A DNA stretch of 35,997 nucleotides, from positions 1 through 35,997 of the forward strand of contig CAYXZQ010000016.1 in assembly GCA_964469935.1 (NCBI GenBank). The letters run 5' to 3'. The position numbers were made by a program, and so were the translations under genes. Numbering within the stretch: the first letter of the stretch is position 1; each line of letters starts with the position of its first letter. The stretch is from CAYXZQ01 sp964469935. Lineage in GTDB: Archaea > Nanobdellota > Nanobdellia > Woesearchaeales > DSVV01. The notes under the pieces are model-generated. The model had not been told where the DNA came from. It saw nothing but the letters and a program-made list of their open reading frames with translations, and made no database searches. Shown here in pieces: positions 23,586 to 32,072 of the stretch.

Positions 23586-26018
23586 CTAGATCAGCTGTTT
23601 CAGTTTCTTGCTCCTAATAGGATGCCTCATCTTTCTCAGCGCCTGCGCCTCTATCTGCCTTATCCTTTCCCTTGTGACTCTGAAATCTGCCCCCACCTCT
23701 TCAAGGGTTTCCGAGTCGCCATAATCGTCTCCTGTCAGCATTCCGAACCTCCTTCTCAGGACTTTCTCTTCCTGCGGGGTCAGGGTCGCAAGGACCTTAT
23801 TGAACATGTTTTTCTTGTCAGATTGAAAAGCCGCAGCTTCAGGCGTATCATCCTCCCAGTTATCGTATGATATGAAATCCACCCTGGTCTTGTCTGAATC
23901 CTCGTTCTTCAGGTTATACGCGACAGGTTCGTCAAGAGAGATTGTATCCAGGCTGATCTGCTTAAGCTTCAACAGTTTTTTAAGTGTCAGCGGCCTTTTT
24001 GCAGTCTTATTGTAAGCCTCGAGGAATTCTTCATCCGTAGGCAGCCTGTCGTATTCCTGGATGAAATACCTTTCAAAACGCCGGCATTTGTTTATTGTTT
24101 CTAATACATGCACGGGCTTGCGGATGGTCTGACCAGTATCCTTTTTGCCTCTGTCAATGCTCTGAAGTATCCAGTAGGTGACATAGGTGCTCAACTTGTA
24201 GCCTCTCCTGTACTCGAACATGTTGATCCCTTTTATCCCCCCCTCCACAGCCCATGAATAATCGACCTCGTTGAAATGAGCGAGCTTCATAACAAGCCGC
24301 AGGTTCCTCACAATCAGCTCATTTTTTGAAGTTTCAATCACCTTTTCATACGCAAGTATCTTTTTTACGGTCGAGTCCAGCTCATCATAGCTCATGTCAG
24401 CAAGCTTTTCGAGACTGTCCATCTGTTTTTCTGCATCTGATATCCTCCTTTTCTGTGCAGCCTCGTGCTTTCGGGCAGAAGGGGTCGTGCCTTCTCCATC
24501 ATTCTTTATGCTGTCAATCAGGCAATTTTGGCTGGAGATCTCCTTTTCGAGTATCCTCATGTCCCACAAGATGTTCTGCAGTTCCAGAGCAACAGACGAG
24601 GTGACCGAATATTCCACTTCCATCGACCGGAATATGTCGCTTATTTTCCTGTCCAGCCATTTGATGCTCCTGCCGTCACGTTTGCCAAGGTTCCTTCGAT
24701 TCTCCGCCTCGGCGAAAAGCTCCATTATCTTGCCGATCTTTTCCATGTATTCGTTCCTTAAGAACCCTAAATCCACATCTCCCGACTCCTCGAGGGAATG
24801 GAGCTTCCATTTGCTGACATTGTCATAGAACCTGTGGTTCCTGTCCCTTGCGAGCCTGTATATCCCGGCAAGCCTGTCCTTCATCAATGATGTAGTGGAT
24901 ACCAGGGCTTCAATGCCTTGCTTTGCATCCCCTATCCTTTTGCATATCTCAATCTCTTCTTGCTTGTTTGGAAACCTTATCCTCTTTATCTCCTTTATAT
25001 GCTTCTGGATAGATGTCTTTGAAGGGAGATGCTTGACACTTATATCCGATCTGGGCAGCTTAGGCGCAGGCGAAGACAAAGCCTTGCTTACGCTGTTTTT
25101 GTATCTCCCGTCACCGTTCAGCATCCTGCTGCAGTGGTACAGCACGCTCCTGGCTGATATCTTCCTGACCGGATTCCCTTTGTCATCGAGGGACATGACT
25201 GATTCCAGGAAACCATGGTTGATCAGGCTCAGAATGTCGTCATAATCCATGCCCGAAAGTTTCATATACTGGCTCAGAGGCAGCACATCATTGGGATCAA
25301 ACCCTGATGACGAGCGCTTCTGCTCGACAGTATGCCGTGAATAGAGCTGCCTCAGCTTTCCTGCAACTTTCCTGTAAGGCAGGATGAGCTTTCCGCATTT
25401 GTACAGCAGCAATTCAACCTTGACCGGATCCTCGCCGCTAATGCCTGCGAGCTCGTGAAGCTCCTCATTCCTGTAATTTGCAAGGATGTATGCCAAAGTG
25501 AAGAACGGGTCGGAACTGCCGTTCTTGATCGCTATATTCGGCATCCTCCCTCTGGTGAGGTTTTTCCTGTTCAGGATGCTCTCAAGGGACAGTGAGGCGG
25601 CATTCTTGTCCGTCTCCTCCTGATGATTTTCTGCCAGGAATGACACCCTGTACACGTTCTTGAGCGGGATGCCGGAATACCGTACTCCTGAAATCTCCGC
25701 TGTTCCGAGCAATCCCGGGTTCTCATCGATTGTCTCAAGAAGCCTGAGATGGTTTTTCCTCGGGTCTTGTTCAGAGAGCGCCCTTGAGAGCCCGAAGATA
25801 TCCACGATGCCGGGAGAAATCATGCCCCTGTCTATAATCTCCTCCCGGGCAAGATATGCCTTGACTGTCGCATTGAGGTATTCAACCTTATCCCCTGCCA
25901 TGCGGGAAACAAGCCTTCTCTTTCCTTGAAATTCGCTTGTGTCTATTCCAAGTTCCTGCAGCCTGTCTTCGCCTGACCACTCAAGGTCAGGCATGCTGTA
26001 TATCGTCTCTTTATTCAT
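23586..26018 (-). CDS. RpoD-like sigma-70 family protein with long N-terminal extension
   Basis: An 810-residue protein whose C-terminal half is unmistakably a primary-type bacterial sigma-70 factor. Region 1.2-like: 336-371 (IQKHIKEIKRIRFPNKQEEI). A long variable segment (375-560) follows, like the non-conserved region of proteobacterial RpoD. Region 2: 564-625 with NLRLV and FEYRRGYKLSTY. Region 3: from 626, with TIRKPVHVLETINK and ISLDEPVAYNL. Region 4: 745-805 with TPQEEKVLRRRFGM and TLEEVG, then VTRERIRQIEAQALRKMRHP. Region 2.1-2.2 is 7 residues shorter than in E. coli. The first 320 residues are unlike bacterial region 1.1 and include a possible HTH (245-297). The start overlaps the upstream gene by 4 bp (ATGA). 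Archaea are not expected to have such a factor. Confidence 0.93.
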   Translation of the reverse strand: MNKETIYSMPDLEWSGEDRLQELGIDTSEFQGKRRLVSRMAGDKVEYLNATVKAYLAREEIIDRGMISPGIVDIFGLSRALSEQDPRKNHLRLLETIDENPGLLGTAEISGVRYSGIPLKNVYRVSFLAENHQEETDKNAASLSLESILNRKNLTRGRMPNIAIKNGSSDPFFTLAYILANYRNEELHELAGISGEDPVKVELLLYKCGKLILPYRKVAGKLRQLYSRHTVEQKRSSSGFDPNDVLPLSQYMKLSGMDYDDILSLINHGFLESVMSLDDKGNPVRKISARSVLYHCSRMLNGDGRYKNSVSKALSSPAPKLPRSDISVKHLPSKTSIQKHIKEIKRIRFPNKQEEIEICKRIGDAKQGIEALVSTTSLMKDRLAGIYRLARDRNHRFYDNVSKWKLHSLEESGDVDLGFLRNEYMEKIGKIMELFAEAENRRNLGKRDGRSIKWLDRKISDIFRSMEVEYSVTSSVALELQNILWDMRILEKEISSQNCLIDSIKNDGEGTTPSARKHEAAQKRRISDAEKQMDSLEKLADMSYDELDSTVKKILAYEKVIETSKNELIVRNLRLVMKLAHFNEVDYSWAVEGGIKGINMFEYRRGYKLSTYVTYWILQSIDRGKKDTGQTIRKPVHVLETINKCRRFERYFIQEYDRLPTDEEFLEAYNKTAKRPLTLKKLLKLKQISLDTISLDEPVAYNLKNEDSDKTRVDFISYDNWEDDTPEAAAFQSDKKNMFNKVLATLTPQEEKVLRRRFGMLTGDDYGDSETLEEVGADFRVTRERIRQIEAQALRKMRHPIRSKKLKQLI

Positions 26019-27838
26019 TGCACCCTGACACCCCTGCTCGTAAGGCTTGCCTTCACCCTAATCAGGTCGTCGAACAGGACCATGGTCATGCTGTTCTCGA
26101 ATTCCCTGCTTTTGAGATGGCCGCCTTCCACCAGCAAGCCTATGCCCGACACCCCCAAATCGAGGTAGTCGGCCGCCTCTGCAATGCCTGCATATTCCCC
26201 GCCCGCACGAAAAACAGTGGGAGGAGAATATTCCGGTATGAGCGAGAGAGGATAATCCATGATGTCTTTGAGATAATGGAATGTCGCCCGCGAAAACGAG
26301 AGGGAACCGTTCTCCCGGATATAGAGATCCTTCGGGATATCCATTCCCATGAACAGCTTGCCCTTCCTGGCTTCAGCCCGCAACCGGGGCGACATGACTG
26401 CGTGTTTTTTAAATCGCTGATCAAGATACTCTGTCAACCTCTCAAATGGCACACAGTACTTGACCCTCTCCACGATCTTGTCAGACAGTTCCGTCGGCAG
26501 GTTCTTCAGGGCTGCATAAACCTCGTCGGCTGAATATCTCATGCCCATGCCGCCCGGGACGTGCCTGATTCCTGCAAGCAGGTTCGTCACTTCATCCGGA
26601 TTCAAGTAGGGGTTCTCGTTGCTAACAAACTGACGAAGATTGTCCAGGGAGATGAATCCTCCTTCATCGACCCACCCCTCCTCATCCTGGGACACGGGAC
26701 TGATATTCTCCACATCACCACGCCTATACCTGTCAATCCTTCCATACGGCCTGAATGTATCCAGGCTCCTGAGCAATTTCAACGCATCGTGCCTGCTTAT
26801 ATTGAATTTTCCCCTAAGGTCTCCGACTGCATCGTCAAGCAGCATGTATCTGTCAAGGTTTGGCACGTTCCTCTTGAGCCAGAAGCCTAGTTGTTTAACG
26901 AGCATCGCCGGTGTGTATTTTTTCTGACAGTCCCTGAACAGGAAAGGAGTGCCGGAGACGATTTCAGATATCATCCGGCCAGTCAATGATGCGTCTTTTT
27001 CTCTCAGAAAATAGACAGCGTCTATGAAATCCATCTCCTTGTTCTGCTTCATGTATTTTTCAGTCTCGCTCTTGACGATCAGGTCCAGGCTTTTTTTTGT
27101 CACGAACATCCTTCCCCCTGATTTCAGCTTGACCCTTTCATACCTGCTTTTCAGCTCGCCGATTCCAGTCCCCTGCATGAACTCAAGGTTCTTTCTCAGG
27201 TAATTGCGGGACTCCTGCATCGTGCAGTATTTCCTCTCATCTGCTGGTTTCGAGAAGTAGAGTTCCAATGCCTTTTCAGTGAATAATGCCTTGTCAGGAT
27301 ATGATATATTGAATTCTTCGGAGATATTCTTGAGTACGGTGTCGATGTCTTCTTTTTCAAGCACCGAAAAGCTGTAATAGAACTTCTTCAACATCTCAAG
27401 TTTGGACCTGTTCATGTGCTTTGCAGGATGCTTATTCTGAGATGGAGCCTCTGTGCCCTTGGTACTTTTTTCAGCTTTCTTCCTTTTCCCCTTATGCCTC
27501 CTTGTTTCTCCCTTCCAGGGCCTGTTCAGCGCATCCTCTTTGTCGACTCCCAGGTCAGAGCATAGCTGGTCGATGAACGGTTTGAGATTTTCCGCAGGCA
27601 GAACAAGTCTTGATTTCCCATTGTGCTCAATCCTTTCGAGATAGGCACCGCATTTGCGCCTCAAGCCTCCACGGACAATGCTCGAATAGACTCTCATGAA
27701 TGCCTTCTGCTGCCCAGCAGAAATACCTTTGTCGATTACCTGGCAGAGTATCTTATGAAAACCCAGATACTGCACACCCCCTGTATCTTTTTGATTGCAT
27801 TCGATGAAATCTTTCAGCCTGTCGTCAATGCTCCCCAA
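26015..27838 (-). CDS. Multi-HTH protein, operon partner of the sigma-like factor
   Basis: A 607-residue basic soluble protein that I do not recognise as a whole. It appears to be a string of MerR/excisionase-type (HTH_17-like) modules. Each ends in a short wing and strand followed by an x-DL/x-NL helix: about 24-92 (KSRLVLPAENLKPFI), 205-257 (TMQESRNYL, then GGRMFVTKKSLDLI), 308-370, 395-445, 463-525, and 549-597 (GIAEAADYLDLG then MVLFDDLIRVKASL), the clearest. A Lys/Arg-rich linker occupies 108-145. The TTG start has a weak GGGAG upstream. It precedes and overlaps the sigma gene, so DNA binding together with, or in control of, the sigma protein is likely (inference). Confidence 0.72.
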   Translation of the reverse strand: MGSIDDRLKDFIECNQKDTGGVQYLGFHKILCQVIDKGISAGQQKAFMRVYSSIVRGGLRRKCGAYLERIEHNGKSRLVLPAENLKPFIDQLCSDLGVDKEDALNRPWKGETRRHKGKRKKAEKSTKGTEAPSQNKHPAKHMNRSKLEMLKKFYYSFSVLEKEDIDTVLKNISEEFNISYPDKALFTEKALELYFSKPADERKYCTMQESRNYLRKNLEFMQGTGIGELKSRYERVKLKSGGRMFVTKKSLDLIVKSETEKYMKQNKEMDFIDAVYFLREKDASLTGRMISEIVSGTPFLFRDCQKKYTPAMLVKQLGFWLKRNVPNLDRYMLLDDAVGDLRGKFNISRHDALKLLRSLDTFRPYGRIDRYRRGDVENISPVSQDEEGWVDEGGFISLDNLRQFVSNENPYLNPDEVTNLLAGIRHVPGGMGMRYSADEVYAALKNLPTELSDKIVERVKYCVPFERLTEYLDQRFKKHAVMSPRLRAEARKGKLFMGMDIPKDLYIRENGSLSFSRATFHYLKDIMDYPLSLIPEYSPPTVFRAGGEYAGIAEAADYLDLGVSGIGLLVEGGHLKSREFENSMTMVLFDDLIRVKASLTSRGVRVQ

Positions 27839-27875
27839 GATGTATCCGCTCCCATTTGATATATCCAGCTATTTT

Positions 27876-27895
27876 TTTCTGTAACTAAACAGAAA
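27876..27895. promoter_or_regulatory. Inverted repeat in promoter of the sigma operon
   Basis: TTTCTGT (27876-27882) and ACAGAAA (27889-27895) form perfect 7-bp arms around 6 nt. The repeat directly abuts the TATA box and ends just before the predicted transcription start near 27873. It is a candidate operator for autoregulation. Confidence 0.5.
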
Positions 27896-27903
27896 TATTT
27901 AAA
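27896..27903 (-). promoter_or_regulatory. TATA box for the sigma operon
   Basis: The minus-strand TTTAAATA predicts a transcription start near 27873 and a leader of about 35 nt before the TTG at 27838. The sigma operon itself therefore appears to use an archaeal-type promoter. Confidence 0.5.
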
Positions 27904-27948
27904 ATTTTGGATTGGGCATCATCCGGCAATGAAGACAATCCCTGTTTA

Positions 27949-29034
27949 TCAGGGCAGCCATTTCTTCTGGTCAGCGAGTTTCTTCGGAAGGTAGTCAGAT
28001 ATGACGAAATTCAGCCCGTGCTTGGCAAGCGCCTGCTGCTCTGCCCTCTTCTTCAGGGCGATCTGCTGCTTTATCGCGGTCTGCCAGGGCTTGTGGTGTA
28101 TGACGAACGGGTCGTTCTTCATGGCATCCCTGCCTCGCTTTATGTCGATATCTTTCATCGGATGAGTCGGAAGCTGGTACTCGATAATATCTTCCGGGGT
28201 TATGCCTATGAACTTGGCGTTGGGCACGCAGAAGTACTGGTTTATGTGCGCCGCATTTCCTGAGCCAACTTTCAATGTCCTGTAGATGTTGAAATATCCG
28301 TAGAAATCCCCGTCAGTGAATGCGTAGACAGGCAGCTTCTTCTCGTCCGAAAGCCTCCTGATGAACCGCCTGCACGCCCTCGTGGGCACTCCTCCCATGG
28401 ATATGAGGATGCAGTCGGCTTTCTTCCAGTAGTTGTGCTTGACAAGCCTCTGGAACATGCCCGCTGTCTCTATAGCGAGGATGAACTTCGCGTTTGTCTC
28501 GAACTTTAGCTCCTCGACAGAGCTGGGGATGGAATAAGCCCCTGAGCCGAACTTCGTGCAGTCTATCCTTATCTCCTTTCCTGTATCCGGATCCTTGTCG
28601 ATTACAATCAGCCTTCCCGCGATGTCCCCGCCCTTCTCCTCTGGGATGAAACCTATCTGCTCCCTGTTGACCATCATCATGGCCTCGACATCGTCCATTA
28701 TCGTGTCTGACTCGGGCTGCTCCTTGAAGCGCGCCTCCCCCCAGTTCTTGCTGATGTAGTAGGCCTCCCTCTTTGTCGCTATGTCATTCGTCTCGATGAG
28801 CTCTTTCGAGAATCCCATGACCCTCAGGGTCTGGGCGAAAGTCTTGACAGTGGATGCAGTCAGCGTCCTCTCCTTCATCTTGCCCACGAGCTCGAAATAG
28901 CCGTCCTTCGGGTCGTACTTCACGTTCTGCAGCGACCTGATGGGCATCGACAGGGAAGGGTGCTTCTTCTTCATTATCTTGTTCAGAACACCTGCTGCGA
29001 TGTTCTTCAGTTCTGCAAGCGTCTTCGTGCTCAT
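27949..29034 (-). CDS. top6A: DNA topoisomerase VI subunit A
   Basis: The Spo11-like cleavage subunit of topoisomerase VI, 361 residues, full length. The winged-helix domain holds the catalytic tyrosine in TKREAYYISKNW (Tyr92/Tyr93). The Toprim domain has the acidic residue in LAIETAGMF and the DxD pair in FTDGDFYGY. The start ATG overlaps the stop of top6B by 4 bp, the normal archaeal arrangement. It relaxes supercoils and decatenates chromosomes as an A2B2 complex. Confidence 0.97.
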   Translation of the reverse strand: MSTKTLAELKNIAAGVLNKIMKKKHPSLSMPIRSLQNVKYDPKDGYFELVGKMKERTLTASTVKTFAQTLRVMGFSKELIETNDIATKREAYYISKNWGEARFKEQPESDTIMDDVEAMMMVNREQIGFIPEEKGGDIAGRLIVIDKDPDTGKEIRIDCTKFGSGAYSIPSSVEELKFETNAKFILAIETAGMFQRLVKHNYWKKADCILISMGGVPTRACRRFIRRLSDEKKLPVYAFTDGDFYGYFNIYRTLKVGSGNAAHINQYFCVPNAKFIGITPEDIIEYQLPTHPMKDIDIKRGRDAMKNDPFVIHHKPWQTAIKQQIALKKRAEQQALAKHGLNFVISDYLPKKLADQKKWLP

Positions 29035-30740
29035 TCTTGATCACCTTCCCCGCTGTCATCTTCGCCAGGATCATCACCCTGGCCAGTGCCCGCATCGTCA
29101 TCGGATTCCTCTTCCCTGCCGATCTTCGCGAAATTCTCGTCATAGTCGACGTTCTTTGAAGGATCGAACTGCATGTCGTCGAGCTTCCCTCTCTTGGACT
29201 CGAGCATCTCCTTGAGGTTCCTCTCGATGGTTTGCAGGTCCGCGTGTCCAAGGATGTCTTTGAGAGCTTCTGCCACATGAGGGATGTATTTCTCGATATA
29301 GCTTCTCTTCTTGAGTTCGTCCTTGACCCTCTTCTTCTTGTTCACATAGCTTCCGAGCATCCTTCCGCATTCCTGGAGAGCTAGCTTAATCTCCTTTATT
29401 ATCTCCGGATAATGAGCTATAGCCTCCTTGCTCTCCGACGTGAAAGGCACCCAAACTGATGCGATGTGCACGAGAATCGTGCACGGCCCCTGGGGTATCG
29501 CCCCTGAGCTCTGCGACAGGCCATACGACCTCCAGTTGGTGGCTGTTATGGATTTCGTGACGACGCAGGCGCCCTGCTGGTAAAGCAGAGGCACCCTGTT
29601 GGCGAACCTCATTATGCTAACCTGGCCCTCCCTGTCCTGCGCGCCTCCGTACGCTACCCCTGCCTCGATTATGAACGGGTTTCCCCTGTAGACCGAAGGA
29701 GGCCTCGTGGTCGCGCAGTAGAATTCCGCGTTTATCTCCTTCCTGAGCCCCTTCTCGATGAGGGATTTTCCTATCGGGCTTATGCTGTCCGTGGGCGGAG
29801 CTATAATCTTCGTTTTCTTAATCCCGTCTATGAGCTTGTCGACCTGCTCTCTTGACAGGCGCTTTGGGTGGTTGTTCGGCAGGAGCGCTGCGTTCTCGCA
29901 TATCTGCTTCGCCGTCCCTGCACCCACGCGCGAGAACTCGTTTGTCAAAAACGCCTGCAGGGTGCGGAACTCGGTCATCTTCAGCATGTCCATGAGCACG
30001 CCGAGCTCTACACCGTATGGATGGGGCTTTATCTCCTTTGCCTCCTTGGGCAGCATTTCCGTCGCCCGGGGAAATATTATCTGCTGGGCCTTGGGATTCG
30101 TATATATTATAGTGACATGGGGGTTGATTATCGCGGTCTCCTTGAGATACTGGTCGACAGACTGCTGTCCGCCCGCGTATGTCGCCTCGATATCGATCTC
30201 CACCCTGGTGCCGTGCTCCTTTGGCCAGTCCATCATCGCCTCCTTGAGTATCTCCGGAGTGTTCTTATGGGTATTTATCTTCAGCTCGTAATAGTGCGCA
30301 GGCTCCTTCGGGTCTATCTTTGAGATTATCTTTGCGGGCCTTCCCGTTGTAAGCTGGCCATACATCACGCTAGCTGATATTCCTATCCCCTGCTGGCCCC
30401 TGCTCATCTTCAGCCTGTGGAATTTCGAGCCGTAGAGGAGCTTCGCGAATATCTTCGGTATCTGCTTCTTGACAATCCCCGGACCGTTGTCCTCGACAAC
30501 CACCCTGAACCTGTCGTTCTGCATGTCTATTATCTCGATCTGGACCTCTGGTAGGATGCCTCCCTCCTCGCATGCGTCAAGAGAGTTGTCGACAGCCTCC
30601 TTTATCGTGGTCATCAGCGCCTTCTTCTTGTTGTCGAAGCCCAGAAGGTGCCTGTTTCTCGAGAAGAACTCGGCAACGCCTATCTCCCTCTGTCCCTTTG
30701 CGAGCTCGACTGCCTTTATCCCTGCTTTTCCATTAGTCAT
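29031..30740 (-). CDS. top6B: DNA topoisomerase VI subunit B
   Basis: The GHKL ATPase subunit, 569 residues. The N-box is EAVDNSLDAC (48-57), the ATP-lid motif EDNGPGI surrounds residue 84, and SRGQQGIGISA is at 113-123. The transducer domain and an acidic C-terminal tail (rich in Asp, Glu and Gly) follow. The ATG at 30740 is preferred to the TTG at 30758: it overlaps the KH gene stop by 8 bp, suggesting translational coupling. Together with the A subunit it makes an ATP-dependent type IIB topoisomerase. Confidence 0.97.
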   Translation of the reverse strand: MTNGKAGIKAVELAKGQREIGVAEFFSRNRHLLGFDNKKKALMTTIKEAVDNSLDACEEGGILPEVQIEIIDMQNDRFRVVVEDNGPGIVKKQIPKIFAKLLYGSKFHRLKMSRGQQGIGISASVMYGQLTTGRPAKIISKIDPKEPAHYYELKINTHKNTPEILKEAMMDWPKEHGTRVEIDIEATYAGGQQSVDQYLKETAIINPHVTIIYTNPKAQQIIFPRATEMLPKEAKEIKPHPYGVELGVLMDMLKMTEFRTLQAFLTNEFSRVGAGTAKQICENAALLPNNHPKRLSREQVDKLIDGIKKTKIIAPPTDSISPIGKSLIEKGLRKEINAEFYCATTRPPSVYRGNPFIIEAGVAYGGAQDREGQVSIMRFANRVPLLYQQGACVVTKSITATNWRSYGLSQSSGAIPQGPCTILVHIASVWVPFTSESKEAIAHYPEIIKEIKLALQECGRMLGSYVNKKKRVKDELKKRSYIEKYIPHVAEALKDILGHADLQTIERNLKEMLESKRGKLDDMQFDPSKNVDYDENFAKIGREEESDDDAGTGQGDDPGEDDSGEGDQE

Positions 30741-31281
30741 CTTTATCCTCGATATCAAACCTTTTCTTGTCCCTTCTCATCTTCTCAAGCCACCGGAAGA
30801 CGTTTGAATGCGGGCTTCCCGAAAGCAGCGATTCGACCGCCCTTTTCGCGTTTGTGACATCCTCGGAGAGGCCGATGATGCCTATTGTCTTGCCGTAGAC
30901 GCAGATATACGTGTCGGTCAGGGTCTCGATGGTCCGCCTTGACTTGCCGTCCCTGCCTATCACCCTTCCTTTCAGCCTCAGCTGGCTGTTCTTGCTCTTG
31001 ACAAAATCATCGGTCCTTATGAGCTCGAAGCAGTAGTCCTGCTTGAGAAGGCTCTGGGCCACCTCCGGGTTGAAGCCCCTGGCTATTGCCGTGACGATTT
31101 CCTTCGCAGTATATAAGCTTATTGCGTCATTGCCCCTGACAAAGACGTCTCCCTCCTTGGAATCGACTGTGATGTGAGTCCGGGTGTTATGCTCGAGCTC
31201 CTTCTTTATCTCGCCTTTCTTGCCGATGAGGACCGCCACCCTGTCCTTGGGCATCTTGAGCTCGTACTGGAATTCTTCCAT
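30733..31281 (-). CDS. KH-domain rRNA-processing protein (aDim2/Pno1-Krr1 type)
   Basis: A 182-residue protein with two KH domains: the GxxG loops are GKKG (19-22, in AVLIGKKGEIKKEL) and GRDG (108-111, in GRVIGRDGKSRRTIETL). The second is the more conserved, as in aDim2/Pno1. These proteins bind the 3' end of 16S rRNA and partner with the nuclease Nob1. A KH-top6B-top6A order is frequent in archaea. The start at 31281 is preferred because the TATA core TTTAAAAA (31304-31311) lies 27 bp upstream. Confidence 0.88.
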   Translation of the reverse strand: MEEFQYELKMPKDRVAVLIGKKGEIKKELEHNTRTHITVDSKEGDVFVRGNDAISLYTAKEIVTAIARGFNPEVAQSLLKQDYCFELIRTDDFVKSKNSQLRLKGRVIGRDGKSRRTIETLTDTYICVYGKTIGIIGLSEDVTNAKRAVESLLSGSPHSNVFRWLEKMRRDKKRFDIEDKDD

Positions 31282-31302
31282 GGACTCTGAGAAAAAATTA
31301 TT

Positions 31303-31347
31303 GTTTTTAAATGTTTGCGAAACCCCAAAAAAGAAACATTTAAAAAC
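31303..31347. promoter_or_regulatory. Symmetric divergent promoter pair
   Basis: ACATTTAAAAAC occurs as a perfect 12-bp inverted repeat: minus strand at 31303-31314, plus strand at 31336-31347, with a 21-nt spacer. Each arm contains the TATA core TTTAAAAA, centred 27 bp from the start codon on its side (31281 and 31370). Both transcripts are predicted to be leaderless. Confidence 0.6.
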
Positions 31348-31369
31348 CTCAATATCGACAGAGCTGTCC

Positions 31370-32029
31370 ATGGCAATCGACCTCTCAGCCCTGAACATGA
31401 CCTTCTCAAATGTATCCCTCTCCCATTTCACGATATCGAATTTTTCCTTCACAGACTTCATGAACGGGGTCAAGCCCCTGGTGTATTTCATCATCGGCAT
31501 GACCATATACGCAGTTTTTGTCTACAAATTCTACAAGTTCCTGGCAAGAAGGGACATCATCCATTTCAAGACAAGGTATTATGAGCAATATGAGGGCATC
31601 CTGAATCATATTGGCAGGGGATTGTTCTATGTTCTTGAGAACCTCATAATAATCCCGGCTCTTGTCTTCTTCTGGTTCTTTGTCCTTGCAGCGCTACTTA
31701 TCTTCCTATCGAAGAATTCAAATCCTGACTCCATCCTCCTGACATCAGCCTCGATTGTCGCTGCTGTGAGGATAACATCCTACTACAGCGAGAACCTGTC
31801 GCAGGACCTCGCAAAGATGGTGCCATTTGCGCTTCTCGGCGTGTTTTTGGTAGACATCAGCTATTTCTCATTGAGCAGCTCGCTCCAGGCAGCAGTAGCT
31901 ATTCTGGACCTTGCCCAGTACCTGGTCTATTACCTGCTTTTCGTGACCATGCTTGAGTTCCTGCTCAGGATAGTGCACGGCATATCCAACCTATTTATCT
32001 CTAAAGAGATGAAATCAGCTGAGGACTGA
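31370..32029 (+). CDS. Polytopic membrane protein of unknown function
   Basis: A 219-residue protein with about four to five hydrophobic helices: one near 36-55, a pair near 87-115, and two near 150-200. Between them is a basic loop (YKFLARRDIIHFKTRYYEQYEG). I do not recognise the family. The start ATG is supported by the TATA core 27 bp upstream; the frame is open further upstream, but that part overlaps the divergent KH gene. No catalytic motif is apparent. Confidence 0.75.
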   Translation: MAIDLSALNMTFSNVSLSHFTISNFSFTDFMNGVKPLVYFIIGMTIYAVFVYKFYKFLARRDIIHFKTRYYEQYEGILNHIGRGLFYVLENLIIIPALVFFWFFVLAALLIFLSKNSNPDSILLTSASIVAAVRITSYYSENLSQDLAKMVPFALLGVFLVDISYFSLSSSLQAAVAILDLAQYLVYYLLFVTMLEFLLRIVHGISNLFISKEMKSAED

Positions 32030-32072
32030 AAACATCGTTAAATATATTAATGTGCTCTGATTAGTTTATCTC

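Noticed and set aside
23586..27838. The sigma operon as a phage or plasmid insertion
   Set aside because: No integrase, attachment-site repeats or other mobile genes flank it, and codon usage by eye resembles the neighbours. Older transfer cannot be excluded.
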